Assembly (NCBI GenBank): GCA_947846985.1
Contig: CANTUZ010000001.1
Location: 8,259,504 to 8,323,503, forward strand
Length of the DNA stretch: 64,000 nucleotides
Direction of reading: 5' to 3'
Source of the DNA: Fratercula arctica
Taxonomy: Eukaryota; Chordata; Aves; Charadriiformes; Alcidae
The translations under genes and the position numbers were made by a program. This document shows, in pieces, positions 48,746 through 59,885 of this stretch; position 1 is the stretch's first letter, and every line of letters begins with the position of its first letter. Under the pieces are notes generated by a model. The model saw only the letters and a program-made list of their open reading frames with translations. It had not been told where the DNA came from and searched no databases.

Positions 48746-51700
48746 TTCCTCAGTCAACGGTGTGGCAAAATCTTGAATTTCCCGTACTCAAGTAAGTTTC
48801 CAAGACTAGACTACTAGCTGCACTTTTGAATGGGAATACCCTTTCCTATTGCTATTTTTCTGCATTCACTTTTCTATATGTTTGTTAGGCATATTCGAAG
48901 CACAATAAGATTGACCCCTTTAGGGTTTAAATACAGACTGGATATTTCTCTGCTTTTACTGTGAATTCCATAAGTGTTTAAATGAGAGAGAGAGAGAGAG
49001 GGAGAGATCCAGCTTCTCATAAATATGCGAGAGCAAATGTAGTCTAAAATACTTGGTCTGCTGAAGGGAGTAGGAACTCTGAATTTTGCAGTAAGGCCTT
49101 GCTTCTTAAAATCCATCTAAGCCCATTTTAGACGTTAAAAATAGTCAGTCTGAATCTTGTTCTCCCCTTCTGAGTAACCTATCAGTCTACAGAAAGTTTC
49201 GTCGTGGACTGTAGTCAATACCCTTTTATACCTTACTGAACTTCAAGCACCTATCAAAGAGGTGAGATTAGAAATGGTTCTGATTTTCAGGATCATCAGA
49301 AGCTTTCTGAATAGCGATCATCAAGAAAGCTCAAGGAAATTACAATCACAGTCAGAGCTATATCTCAAACAAATCACATGCCACCCTGAAATTCCATGCT
49401 GCTGTAGAGCTCTCAGAGCTGCCATTTTCTCCCAAAGAAACCCTTAAACTAGCAGGCCATTTTAAAGACAATATCAATGATTAGCAAAGAAAATATCACA
49501 GTTAATTTGTGAGCCACAGTCACATTAATGAATTCATTTCACTCCAAAATAGGAATTCCGACTCCTGCAATGTGATATGTTAGATATGGCTTCATCTCAC
49601 CAACAAACTGATATTATTTCTAAAAATACGTTACTGTGGCACAATTCTTTGGGTATGGCTATGTAATCCAGACAATCTAGCAGCCCGGTTTGTGCCCAAG
49701 GCTTTGATTGCTCACACTGTACTGCTCATTTACTCCCAAACTCTCTTTCGGAGCAAACTAACCAGTTGCCTTCAACACCAAATGCGGAGAGGTTATTTTT
49801 AGGATAGATCACTCCAGAGATTTCTCTGGGCAGCATGGAGAAGACATCACAGGGTTTGGTTCCCTTTGCACGACACAGTCTGGCAGACCCTAACTCAGAG
49901 ACCTCCGTACACCCTCATGCTGCTTGTTTGGGACACGCAACAGTCTCCTGGTGTCATGCTATGAAACACAGTCTGTGAGGCTACGACATACAGTTCACGT
50001 TACTTCAGCCGCTTTGAAGAGGAAGAATACCACATTCATAAAATAATTATTTCTCAGGGCCGCAGGGTGTGACATGGGCTCAAAGCAGCCCCAAGCCCAG
50101 CGCTGAGCAGTGTGGGTCATCTCTGCTAGAGGGAATTCGCCTTGGACAGGGAGGCTGCAAACCAGTTGGCAGGACTGAGCACTCTCTGGTGCAGATATGT
50201 CTAATTGCATAAATATAGCCTAATAATAAGGCATCTGCAGCCTTTTCTAATGAACTTCTTTAGGAAAAGTGTCCAGATTCCAAAAGATCTTCAAGACAAA
50301 TGTCTCAGTCCAGAGGAAATTTGGTAGAGAGTGAAACCATACATCTGGGTTATGTTGAGTCAGAAACGTCAGGCTATTTTTACATAGATGTCAAGAGTTA
50401 CAAGCACTGCTTCCCCCCACCCCCAGTATAATTATTTCACACATGCCCAACACTTTCTCTTCAGTCTCTGTCTTGTGAAGGCCAGTTTCATGGCATTTGT
50501 AGCAGAGATGTGCTGCTGTTTCTAATCTTGCTTCTCTTTAAAATTCTGCAGACATTGCAAAAGACCCAGCAGCTGTTGCTTTAAAATGCAGATAAGTAGG
50601 ACACTATGCCACTCGCGGGTGCCATCATTGCAGACCCATGTTACTGTTTCCTGTCAGCTAGAAGTTAATCACTTCATTTTTTACCCTGTCAATCATTTAG
50701 CAAGAGACAAGAACAAAGATATCTTTAGGGAATGCATGGCATCTTTTTTCTCCAAGGCATTTCTCGCATCCACATTATGGTGATATTTCTTTTACTTAGC
50801 TTAGCATATGAGGTGTAAGCATACAGAAATATTTCTTAAAACATTTCTTTAGATGTTGTTGCTTCAGCATTTATTTAAAATTCAATTTAATAGTTTATTT
50901 TCCCTAGAAATGCAAACATTCTTACTAATGAGGTTTGAGAAACAGTTTCCAGGAAATTACCCCTCTACTCATATCTTTGCCCAAAGGCAAAAGGACATAG
51001 ATTTCTAGTGGGAGATTTTCTCTAAAAATGAGGAATACTTGGCTTAACTGCAAAAAGAAATATGGTGCTCTCTGAGGACATTGGATGTATTCAACAGTTC
51101 GGTTAAAAACCTAATATTACTCTGCTAGGTTAGGAAGATGTGCGTACATCCACTATCTTGCAAACCTAAACACATATAGGTACTTTTTTAATTATTGTGT
51201 GTGCTAAGGCTTGTACAAGTGAAATTCTGTAACAAAAAAAAAACCCAACCAACCAAACAAACAAACAAAAAAAAAGTAGTTTTTCATGAAAACAACGAAT
51301 CAGTTAAATCTGTCTTTCAGGAAGATTTTTCAGTGCCCTTAGATCTGTGATGTGTTTTCAATCCGTGTATTCAGTCCAAGACTACTCAACAGCGGAAAAC
51401 CAAAAAGATTACTCAAAATAATATTGTATAAATTGATTTAAATTATTTTGATTTAAAATCCTTAGTAACTGCGTTACCAAGACTTTCAGGTAAAAATTAG
51501 GCGCGCCATCCCTTTAAACCTAGCCATCAGAAGAAAGGAAAAGGAAAGGGCATTGTCTGAAAGAAACGTTTCGATAATAACATAAAAATTGTCATATCCC
51601 TCTCTTAATTAGTGTTTTTAACATCTCTAAGCTTCCTCTGAAGGAAGGACTAAGTGGAGAAATAGAGATACAGACAGTGACTTACATAGCCTGAAGAATA

Positions 51701-51969
51701 TTGTCGGCCCTAGGAGTGGGTCCCGGCTCTGCACTGGGTCCCACCCTAATGCTCGGTTCAGGGGCTGCTGCATTGTGTATGTGCAAATGGGGTTTCAGCT
51801 TGCATTCCTTAGTTGGTTTCCACAAATGTGGCAGGACATAAACATAAAAGTTGTCTTTCAAGCAGGTTGCCACAAGCCAAACGTTCCAAATGTATAACTG
51901 TTTCACGTTACACAGATCTAACCCAAACCCCAGTGGTGCAGGGTGAGTGCGTGAAGGTGAACACAAGCA
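48746..51969. other. Intronic DNA with small simple repeats
   Basis: Holds a GA microsatellite (48983-49007) and a CAAA/CCAA-rich stretch within A runs (51231-51275). No exon or CR1 fragment recognised. Confidence 0.5.
51231..51275. repeat. A-rich/CAAA microsatellite
   Basis: A10, then CCCAACCAACCAAACAAACAAACAAAAA. A degenerate A-rich simple repeat. Confidence 0.85.
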
Positions 51970-52080
51970 CCAAACTCTGTTGGACCAAAGGTCCTTCTCA
52001 CCCATTGTTCTGTCTCAATTAGAATCTGATAGCAGATCCTCTGAGATAATATAAAAATAGCCTTTGATGGGGTTTTCTCT
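51970..52080 (-). mobile_element. Ancient CR1 LINE, 3' portion (split by a younger CR1)
   Basis: TGTTGGACCAAAGGTCC, TTCTGTCTC and TAGCAGATCCTCTGAGATAATATAA match the reverse complement of the 3' region of an old CR1 lineage widespread in turtles and crocodilians. AATAGCCTTTGATGGGG, just before 52081, fits the next block of that 3' UTR. The element resumes at about 53191, so the two pieces are one element interrupted by a later insertion. Confidence 0.7.
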
Positions 52081-53190
52081 CATAGAATCATAGAATCATA
52101 GAACCATAGGGTTGGAAGGGACCTCTGGAGATCATCTAGTCCAACCCCCCTGCCAGAGCAGGGTCACCTAGAGCAGGTTACACAGGAACACGTCCAGGCG
52201 GGTTTTGAATGTCTCCAGAGATGGACACTCCACCACCTCTCTGGGCAGCCTGGGCCAGGGCTCTGCCACCCTCAGGGTAAAGAAGTTCCTCCTCATGTTT
52301 AGGTGGAACTTCTTGTGCTCCAGTTTGTGCCCATTGCCTCTTGTCCTGTCCCCGGGCACTACTGAAAAGAGCCTGGTCCCATCCTCCTGACACCCACCCT
52401 TTCAGTATTTATAAGTGTTGATAAGATCCCCCCTCAGCCGTCTTTTTTCCAGACTGAAGAGACCCAAATCCCTCAGCCTTTCCTCATAAGAGAGGTGTTC
52501 CAGTCCCCTAATCATCTTGGTAGCCCTCTGCTGCACCCTTTCCAGCAGTTCCCTGTCCTTCTGGAACCGGGGAGCCCAGAACTGGACACAGTACTCCAGG
52601 TGTGGCCTCACCAAGGCAGAGTAGAGGGGGAGGATGACCTCCCTTGACCTGCTGGCCACACTCTTTTTGATGCACCCCAGGATGCCATTGGCCTTCTTGG
52701 CCACAAGGGCACATTGCTGGCTCATAGTCATCCTGTTGTCCACCAGGACTCCCAGATCTCTTTCCACAGAGCTGCTCTCCAGCAGGTCAGCCCCCAACCT
52801 GTACTGGTGCATGGGGTTGTTCCTCCCCAGGTGCAGCACCCTACACTTGCCCTTGTTGAATTTCATAAGGTTTCTCTCTGCCCAGATCTCCAACCTGTCC
52901 AGGTCTCTCTGTATGGCAGCACAGCCCTCCGGTGTGTCAGCCGCCCCCCCCAGCTTTGTGTCATCAGCAAACTTGCTGAGGGTGCACTCTATCCCCTCAT
53001 CCAGGTCATTGATGAATATATTGAAGAGGACTGGACCCAGTACTGACCCCTGGGGAACACCACTCGTCACTGGTCTCCAACTAGATTCTGTGCCCCTAAT
53101 CACAACCCTCTGAGCTCTATCTTTCAGCCAGTTTTCTATCCACCTTACTGTCCATTCATCTAACCCACACTTCCTAAGCTCCTTTGGAAG
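52081..53190 (-). mobile_element. Young CR1 LINE, 5'-truncated, about 1.1 kb, nested in older CR1
   Basis: Plus-strand reading starts with the octamer tail (CATAGAAT repeats), then GGTTGGAAGGGACCTCTGG. It continues without frameshift through the 3' half of ORF2 to about 53190. The 5' junction is set by the return of older CR1 sequence (AATTTTTTTAGGCCCATTTAAAC). Subfamily features, including CACCTGG/CTGCCAGAGCAGGGTCACC, match the copy at 9.8 kb. Confidence 0.92.
52168..53190 (-). pseudogene. CR1 ORF2 reverse transcriptase remnant with two Trp-to-stop changes
   Basis: The frame enters from flanking older DNA at 53235 (first 15 or so codons are not CR1) and then runs without indel. It carries [23 protein letters not shown] (about residues 61-68), FADDTK (89-94), [30 protein letters not shown] and [16 protein letters not shown] at 52402-52404 replaces the Trp of KYWKGG, and TAG at 52168-52170 replaces the Trp of LLWVTLL; both are TGG in the 9.8-kb copy. 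Between them are [30 protein letters not shown] and LDVFLCNLL. Motif A and everything upstream are missing, so the remnant has no activity. Confidence 0.93.
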
Positions 53191-54530
53191 AATTTTTTTA
53201 GGCCCATTTAAACTTTCAAACTCTACAACATGCACTGGTTAATTGCATCCTGTATATTATCTGTTAGTGGTTAAATTATGGTTCCCTCCATTTCTTGTAT
53301 TATGAGAACAGTGAACAAGTGTCCCCTATTCCCACTTCCCTGGAATTTGTAATTTCATTAACGTTTAGTATACCCTTTTGTTGGTCATCTTTTTTAAAGC
53401 TGGAAAGGTTTAGTCTGTATAATCTGCTTCTGTGAGAAAATTGCCCTTATTGGCCTCTCTTCTCTTTCTCTGCTGTTTCCAGGTCCTCTTTGGGATGAGG
53501 GGATCAGGACTGTCTGTAGTAGAATTGTGTGGGTGTCTGTATCATGGTATAATAGCAATGATTTCTGTTGGGTTCTTTAATCATTTCCTTAAATTTTAGG
53601 AATAAATTTGCCTTTCTCACTACTGCCAAGCATTAAATTCATGTTTTCCTACATACATAGGAGACAATATACAAAGTCTCCATAATTTCTTCCCTGAGGA
53701 GTAATTACTTAGCTAGTCTATATCAGTATGTACCTTTACCAAGGACTGATATTCCCCATGCCTCACTTTGCGTTTATCGGCATTGAATTTCATCAAGTAT
53801 TTTATCATCCAGTCACTTGACATTTTTAAATCCTTTTGCAAGTCTTCTCAGTCAGTTTTTGGGTTTACTACCCTTAGTACTTCGGTGTCTTCAGCAAATA
53901 TTATTCCCCTATTTTTCGCCACCTTTTCTAGATCACTTATGGGAATTTCTCCGGTGTGAAAATGAAATGTTTGTTAACCCTTGTTTCCTATCCTTTAAAC
54001 ATTTACTAATCCTTCACTCCTAGATCACTATATGTTTTATATTTTATGACTTTTTCTTGGTGAGGAGGTCTGTCATAAACTTTCTGGAAATCCAAGTGAT
54101 ATTCCTGGTCCATGGGATCCCTCTTCGTCTAAAGAGGTTAAGTAGATCTAGCTGTTACTCAAGTCAGACTTAATTTATTTGTGGTCTCCTTTGAAAAAAC
54201 TGGCTTCATATTTTCCACTTCCACATGTTTGAGTCATTCATCTCATCCTGGTAATTTATTACTATTCATTTTATTGATTTTTTATTAAGCTTTTTCTACA
54301 GACACATCAAGTGCAGACAGTTCCATTGATTTGACAGGTCCGAAAGGATGTCCTGTGGGTTCATCCTTAAACGAATCCTGGAGCTGATTGTAAATAATTC
54401 ATTTGACTTTATTGTTATGGCCTTTTGTTTCCTGAGCTTTCTTATTACACCCCAATGCCCTGTGTAATTGGTATTTAGTATCTGAATGCTGCACAGTCTT
54501 TACTGTAGTTATCCTCGCTATCCTCCTTTG
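53191..54530 (-). mobile_element. Ancient CR1 LINE, ORF2 and 3' UTR portion (continues 51970-52080)
   Basis: Plus-strand landmarks match the reverse complement of an old turtle/crocodilian-type CR1. They run in order: GGCCCATTTAAACTTTC, CTCTACAACATGC, TTGTATTATGAGAACAG, ACTTTGCGTTTATCGGCATTG, AATTTCATCAAGTATTTT, TGTCTTCAGCAAATATTATT, TTTCTGGAAATCCAAGTGAT, AATAATTCATTTGACTTTATTG. It is heavily mutated, with many short indels and no usable frame. This is probably one of the oldest recognisable insertions in the window. Confidence 0.75.
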
Positions 54531-56314
54531 TGGCAGGGAAATGCCATCCATCTTTGCTTTATAAAGACAGCGGCAGGATCAGAGAGATGGGCATTTGGCA
54601 AAGGATGGTTAGTAATGAAACACTCAGCTTTGAAGTTCCTTAAAATTGTCTCCACCTTTGAGCGCAGAACTCCCAAGGACTGATCTCAGAGGCTAAAAGG
54701 TATCAGCTTGGAGGGGGGAGATGAACTAGGTGCCAAGGATTGGATTCACGTTGAGTGTTGGGATACCTGCAGCAGCCAACCAGAAAAGCTAAGAAGACAG
54801 AGGTGTGTCTGAAGCTCTGACTCCTCTTGGTCTCTGTGATTCAGAGCTGGAAGTGACACCTTGCTGCCAGCCTTATTGTGGTGCCCACCACCTGCTCTAC
54901 CAGGAGGCAGGTATCCCAGTTCCTTCAGGCGGGTCTCACACGAGCTGCCAACAAGCATTTGAGGAGGTAGAAGAGTATATCAAAGGTGCTGAAAATAATG
55001 TCTTAAGGCCGGGACAGCCTTTCTTTGTCCTGTTTTACACTTTGCTTGGGAAAGGATTTGAAGGGGCACATCCTCTTCTCCTCATTGTCCCTACAGAGTC
55101 TGGCAATGCAGAGCCATGCCTGCCCCAAGCATCTGCTGGTCTCTGACCAGAGAGTGAGTCTGGACTTGGGTCTAGGCTTACTTGGAGATCATCTGAAAGC
55201 ATAGACATCTCCACTGTTGCACACAGGAGATCCCTCAACCTTGTGTAAAGGGAGGAACGTTAATACAAACTCTTACAAACAAATCAAGAAAATGAAAAAT
55301 CTCAACCCACTTCACTAAAGACCAGTAATGCTATGGGACTGATAAATTAATGGCAGTAAATTATTGCCACAGTTGCAGGAGATAAAAAGATTTTCAGACG
55401 TGACCTGGCTGTGTGGCACGCTTGGGAAGACCTTTTGAAATAATCCCTCAGAGGCAGTCCCATGCTGCAATGGGGGTTTGCTTAATGAACGACGGTCTGG
55501 CAAAGAAGATAGTGCCTGTATCTGTTATTAAAAGGAAGAGAAGCTCTTGCTCTTAACTTCAGATAAGGATCTTAAGACACAGATTTTGAGATCATAAGGC
55601 AAAGGAATCTCTAAAGATAAATTAAGTTTTATATAGTCTGGGTTTAGGGGTTTTTTTATTTATATTTATTTAATCACATTGTATTTTGTACTGACTTGCT
55701 TGTTTATATAGAAAAACTGGAAGCTGCTCATCACAGTACAAGCTCACTCTGTTTGGAGTCTTTCCATTGACTTGTTTCATTTTACGGATCTTAATGACAG
55801 AACTGCAGTGGTAAATCACAACTATGGAAAAGAAATATTTCAGACTTTGCTAGAGAAACAGATATTTCTTTGGCCGATGTTTGGTGGGAACTACTAAGTT
55901 AATGAGACAGAGACAGAAGAAAAGCTATTAAGAAGATGGCATTTGCACCGCTATGCACAGGTGGTGTTAAACAACCAAAAGGAATTTGATCCTATAAGGT
56001 AGGGATGGTAGAGCTGAACATAAATGTTTCGATATTGCTGTAGTAAAATGATTTAAAGACAACGCATCTGGGAAGCAGGTACTGTGGTGTGGTCAATCTG
56101 CAAAGTTAAGGCAGATATGCACAGGTGATTTGAAGCTCCTATTTCACTACTTATTGCTGTTTAATGCAACACAGCTCTTTATGTGCTATAGCAGCTTTCG
56201 GTTGCTGAAGTAATTCTAATCATCAAATACAGCCCTCGATCAAGGAGACATGGGGTAGCCCTGGTCAAAGTTTTCTGATACAATATTGGGATTGACACAC
56301 ACATAGAAACTCCA
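54531..56314. other. Intronic DNA, nothing recognised
   Basis: Unique sequence, slightly GC-richer at 54800-55150, where a 113-codon plus-strand open stretch shows no recognised motif. Confidence 0.5.
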
Positions 56315-56765
56315 CATCATAGAATCATAGAATTGCCCAGGTTGGGAGGGACCTCTCAGATCATCGAGTCCAACCATCAACCTAACTCTGACAAGAACCA
56401 TCACTGAACCATATCTCTAAGCATTATGTCTACCCACCTTTTAAATACCTCCAGGGATGGTGACTCAATCACTTCCCTGGCAGCCTGTTCCAATGTTTAA
56501 CAACCCTTTCAGTGAAGAAACTTTTCCTAATATCCATCCTAAACCTCCCCTGGCTCAACTAGAGGCCGTTTCCTCTTGTCCCATCGCCTGTTCCTTGGGA
56601 GAAGAGCCCGACCCCCCCTGGCTGCCCCCTCCTTTCAGGGAGCTGCAGAGAGCGAGAAGGTCTCCCCTCAGCCTCCTCTTCTCCAGGCTGAACACCCCCA
56701 GCTCCCTCAGCCGCTCCTCACCACACTTGTGCTCCAGCTTCTCACCAGCTTTGTAGCCCTTCTAT
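56315..56765 (-). mobile_element. CR1 LINE 3' fragment, about 450 bp, distinct subfamily
   Basis: CATCATAGAATCATAGAATTG, GGTTGGGAGGGACCTC, GATCATCGAGTCCAACC, CTTTCAGTGAAGAAACTTTTCC, CCTCTTGTCCCATCGCCTG and TCCCCTCAGCCTCCTCTTC are the reverse complement of a CR1 3' end and ORF2 C-terminus. The ATCAACCTAACTCTGACAAG block differs from the other copies, so it is a separate subfamily. It has frame breaks but moderate divergence. Confidence 0.92.
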
Positions 56766-57894
56766 TGCCCAAGATGTATTGACCGGGAGGTATTTAACCC
56801 ATTTATGCTCTGCCCGTTTGTGTAACCCTCTCTCGGCACTAAGGGTACCTCACATCTCCGCAGTAAGTGTCCCCCCCTGTCCCCTGTGAGTTTTACCATC
56901 TCCTGAGATGTCTGGCAGTCCATGGGCTGCATGTGCAGGACCCCAGCCACTGGGAATTCCTCTTCCCCCACTGACTGACTGGTGAGAGTCACCACCTACA
57001 CGCAGGGAAAACTGTCAGCAAACTGAAGAGTTAAACCTGATTCTCCCTAAGCCACAAGTTTTCATAATTCGTCACCTGCAGATATTTCAAGTGTTTGATT
57101 ATTTTTTTTTTTCCATCTGGATTGCTTTGTTCGTGTTTTTTGAACACTGACAATTTTCCATGTCCTTTCTCCTCTCGGGACTAATGCAAGTCGCACAGGC
57201 AATTTCAGTTTCCTGCCTTCTGTATCTATTTTCCTCTATAAAAGTGACCGGCTCAGAAAAAAGGTGCATCTAGCCAAGTGTGACAGTGGTTATCAGCAGA
57301 TGTTTAGGGAACATATAGGAACAGGGCAAAAATGGTCTGATTCTCTCCCCACTGCACACCACAGCCTTCCCCAAAGAGAGCATCTTTATTCAGCCCTTAA
57401 ATCACCCAATATATTGCATTGCTGTTTCCGTGTTGGAAGTGGACAAATATGAAGTTCCTACAGCTTGCAAATGAGGCTATGAAATACTAAAAAAGTCTAA
57501 GAATTGGTCTGGGCAAAAAAAAAATATCATTGATGAATATTTCAAACAATCTTGTCCACATGAAGTGAGAGAAAAACATCTCTTCAGTCAGAGACATTTG
57601 TTTGTTCGCTGTCTTGCTTGTTTGTTTTTCCATGACTCCCCGGGATGTCAGAATCAAAAAAAAAAAAAGAATTTACTTTTGGGTCTCTATTCTGTTATTC
57701 TGTAAGACCCAATTCATTTTAATGGCACAGTTTTTGTATAAGCAATCACTAAATGACAGTGTAATTTACTCTGCAGGCTTTTCTGACAAAATGTGTAGCT
57801 TCAATAGATGCTTCCTTCTATTGAAATTGAAGAGATTTCACCCTTTAGGTTTAATTTACCCATCACAGACATTGATATGGCCACTTTACCATAC
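56766..57894. other. Intronic DNA, nothing recognised
   Basis: Unique sequence with a T-rich run near 57100-57113 and A runs near 57517 and 57656-57668. Confidence 0.5.
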
Positions 57895-57990
57895 TCTTTG
57901 AGCGCTTCACAATACTCTCTTTAAGTATTCTTATTTTACAAGTAGGGAAACAGGACGTCGAATTAGAGAAATTTTCACACCATCTATATC
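57895..57990 (-). mobile_element. Probable MIR-type SINE relic
   Basis: TTTGAGCGCTTCACAATAC, TTCTTATTTTACAAGTAGGG, AAACAGGACG, AATTAGAGAAATTTTCACACC track the antisense MIR pattern (GAGCGCTTAC ... CATTTTACAGATGAGGAAAC ... TAAGTAACTTGCC). Very diverged; boundaries approximate. Confidence 0.5.
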
Positions 57991-58597
57991 AGCCCATTTT
58001 TCTCATTTAATGGAAATGCTCTGCATTCTTCCTTTCCCGTCAGTGCCTAGCACCCTCCTTTACCGTCTGGGGAGTTTAGATTCCTCTAATAATCTCCTCA
58101 TTGCACTTAATCTGTTTTCCCAGAATATGAACAAAAGAAAGCCCTCTCTACTCTAAGCCCACGGCCACACCAGGGGTGCCTACGCTGCTCGAAGATGGCT
58201 GAGCTGCCAGACACTCTGTAGCTCCCGAATCACTACAGTACAGCCACATCAGCTGTGGTGAGGCACAGCTTTAACTTGGCTTTAGTGCTTTCAAGATTGG
58301 GTTAGTACTGGTGCATAGTTCTGGAGAACATCACCTGAACTTGTACATAGCTTGAGCATCTTTGCACCGTCCTCAGTTGCATACATCAAGGAACTTTTAA
58401 GCAAAGTGAATTATTTTAACCCACTGCAGAAAATGCTGTCTCTCAGACACCAAAGTCTGACTGTCATTTTGTTCAGAATATAAACTAAAAATTCTTGATA
58501 TGCCCAAAAGTGATAAATATGAGCTGAGATAAACCTTTGTGTCTCAACATATTTTATACTTTAGTCCTGAATAGATACAATCATAGGTAATTTAGTT
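57991..58597. other. Intronic DNA, nothing recognised
   Basis: Unique sequence; no repeat or coding signal seen. Confidence 0.5.
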
Positions 58598-58795
58598 TGG
58601 AGATCATTCTGAGGTTGTACGTCAAACCCCCCTCTCAAAGCAGAGTCAACTTCAAAATTACGTTAAGTTGCTCAGGGCCTTGTCCAGCTGAGTTTTTAAA
58701 ATCCCCCAGGACTGCAGAACCTTTCTGCACCACCTGCACCAATGCTCACCATCCTCCTGGGGAGATTCTGCCCTCTCCCACATGTTCAGGGCAGC
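58598..58795 (-). mobile_element. Degraded CR1 LINE 3' fragment
   Basis: TTTGGAGATCATTCTGAGG, CAAACCCCCCTCTCAAAGC, TTGCTCAGGGCCTTGTCCAG, TGAGTTTTTAAAATC, CTGCAGAACC and CACCATCCTCCTGGGGAG follow the antisense CR1 3' end block order with many substitutions. The octamer tail is not preserved. Confidence 0.65.
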
Positions 58796-59052
58796 TCCAC
58801 TAGTGACGAACTGATCCCTGCGTAATTCAAATGTGAATGTGGTCCAGTGGTGTTCCTTAGTCCTACGCGGTCTGTTATATCAAGGACTGGATTTTCAGAA
58901 AAGTTCTTGTCCTGCTTTCTATGAATTTCTCTATTGGGAGAGTGGGATTTGCTCCTCCTTCCTACAGTGGAAGCAAGAGGGTTAACCTCATGCCTCTTGC
59001 TTGTTAATGACAAGGTTTGTTGTTCTTATAGAGGCTTTTCCTCCCCTAAAGT
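58796..59052. other. Spacer between degraded CR1 and pentanucleotide array
   Basis: Unique sequence; nothing recognised. Confidence 0.4.
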
Positions 59053-59709
59053 AGGATAGGATAGGATAGGATAGGATAGGATGGGATGGGATGGGATAGG
59101 ATAGGATAGGATGGGATGGGATGGGATAGGATAGGATGGGATAGGATAGGATAGGATGGGAGGGATGGGATGGGATAGGATAGGATAGGATAGGATGGGA
59201 TAAGATAGGATAGGATAGGATAGGATAGGATAGGATAGGATAGGATAGGATAGGATAGGATAGGATAGGATGGGATGGGATGGGATGGGATAGGATAGGA
59301 TGGGATGGGAGGGATGGGATGGATAGGATAGGGTAGGATGGGATAAGGTAGGATAGGATAGGATAGGATAGGATAGGATAGGATGGGATGGGATGGGATA
59401 GGATAGGATGGGATAGGATAGGATAGGATAGGATAGGATAGGAGGGATGGGATGGGATAGGATAGGATAGGATAGGATGGGATAAGGTAGGATAGGATAG
59501 GATAGGATAGGATAGGATAGGATAGGATAGGATAGGATAGGAGGGATGGGATGGGATAGGGTGGGATGGGATGGGATAGGATAGGATAGGATAGGATAGG
59601 ATGGGATGGGATGGGATAGGATGGGATGGGATGGGATGGGATGGGATAGGATGGGATGGGATGGGATGGGATGGGATGGGATAGGATGGGATAGGATGGG
59701 ATGGGATGG
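59053..59709. repeat. Pentanucleotide satellite-like array, (GGATA)n/(GGGAT)n, about 657 bp
   Basis: About 130 tandem 5-base units, mostly GGATA with blocks of GGGAT and rare variants (AAGAT/AAGGT and a 4-base GGAG unit that shifts phase). Longer higher-order patterns recur: a cluster of three GGGAT followed by two to ten GGATA. The plus strand is G-rich; runs of four or more GGGAT can form G-quadruplexes with AT loops. The complementary strand stays open in the YPILS/HPIPS frame only because the 5-base unit contains no stop; it is not a gene. A CR1 tail of GAATA units abuts the right end. Confidence 0.98.
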
Positions 59710-59885
59710 AATTGAATCGAATAGAATAGAACAGAATATTTCAGTTGGAAGGGACTTACAATGATCACCTAGTCCAGCTGCCTGACATCAGGGCTGACCA
59801 AAAGCTAAAGCGTGTTGTTAAGGGCCTTGTCCAAATGCTTCTGAAACACTGACAGGCTTGTCACCTCTCTAGGAAGTCTCATCAA
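59710..59885 (-). mobile_element. CR1-type LINE 3' fragment with pentamer tail
   Basis: GAATCGAATAGAATAGAACAG, AATATTTCAGTTGGAAGGG, ACTTACAATGATCACCTAG, CCAGCTGCC and GGGCTGACCAAAAGC belong to a CR1 subfamily with a pentamer-like rather than octamer tail. On the minus strand a C-terminal ORF2 trace reads RLPREVTSLSVFQKHLDKAL. The 5' limit near 59885 is uncertain, and a few hundred further bases could be decayed element. Confidence 0.8.

Noticed and set aside
52634..53113. 159-codon and 110-codon plus-strand frames over the young CR1
   Set aside because: Antisense shadows of the minus-strand reverse-transcriptase frame.
59046..59768. 240-codon minus-strand open frame made of YPILS/HPIPS repeats
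   Set aside because: It is the translation of a 5-base tandem repeat that contains no stop in the C-rich strand. It lacks gene signals and tracks the array boundaries.
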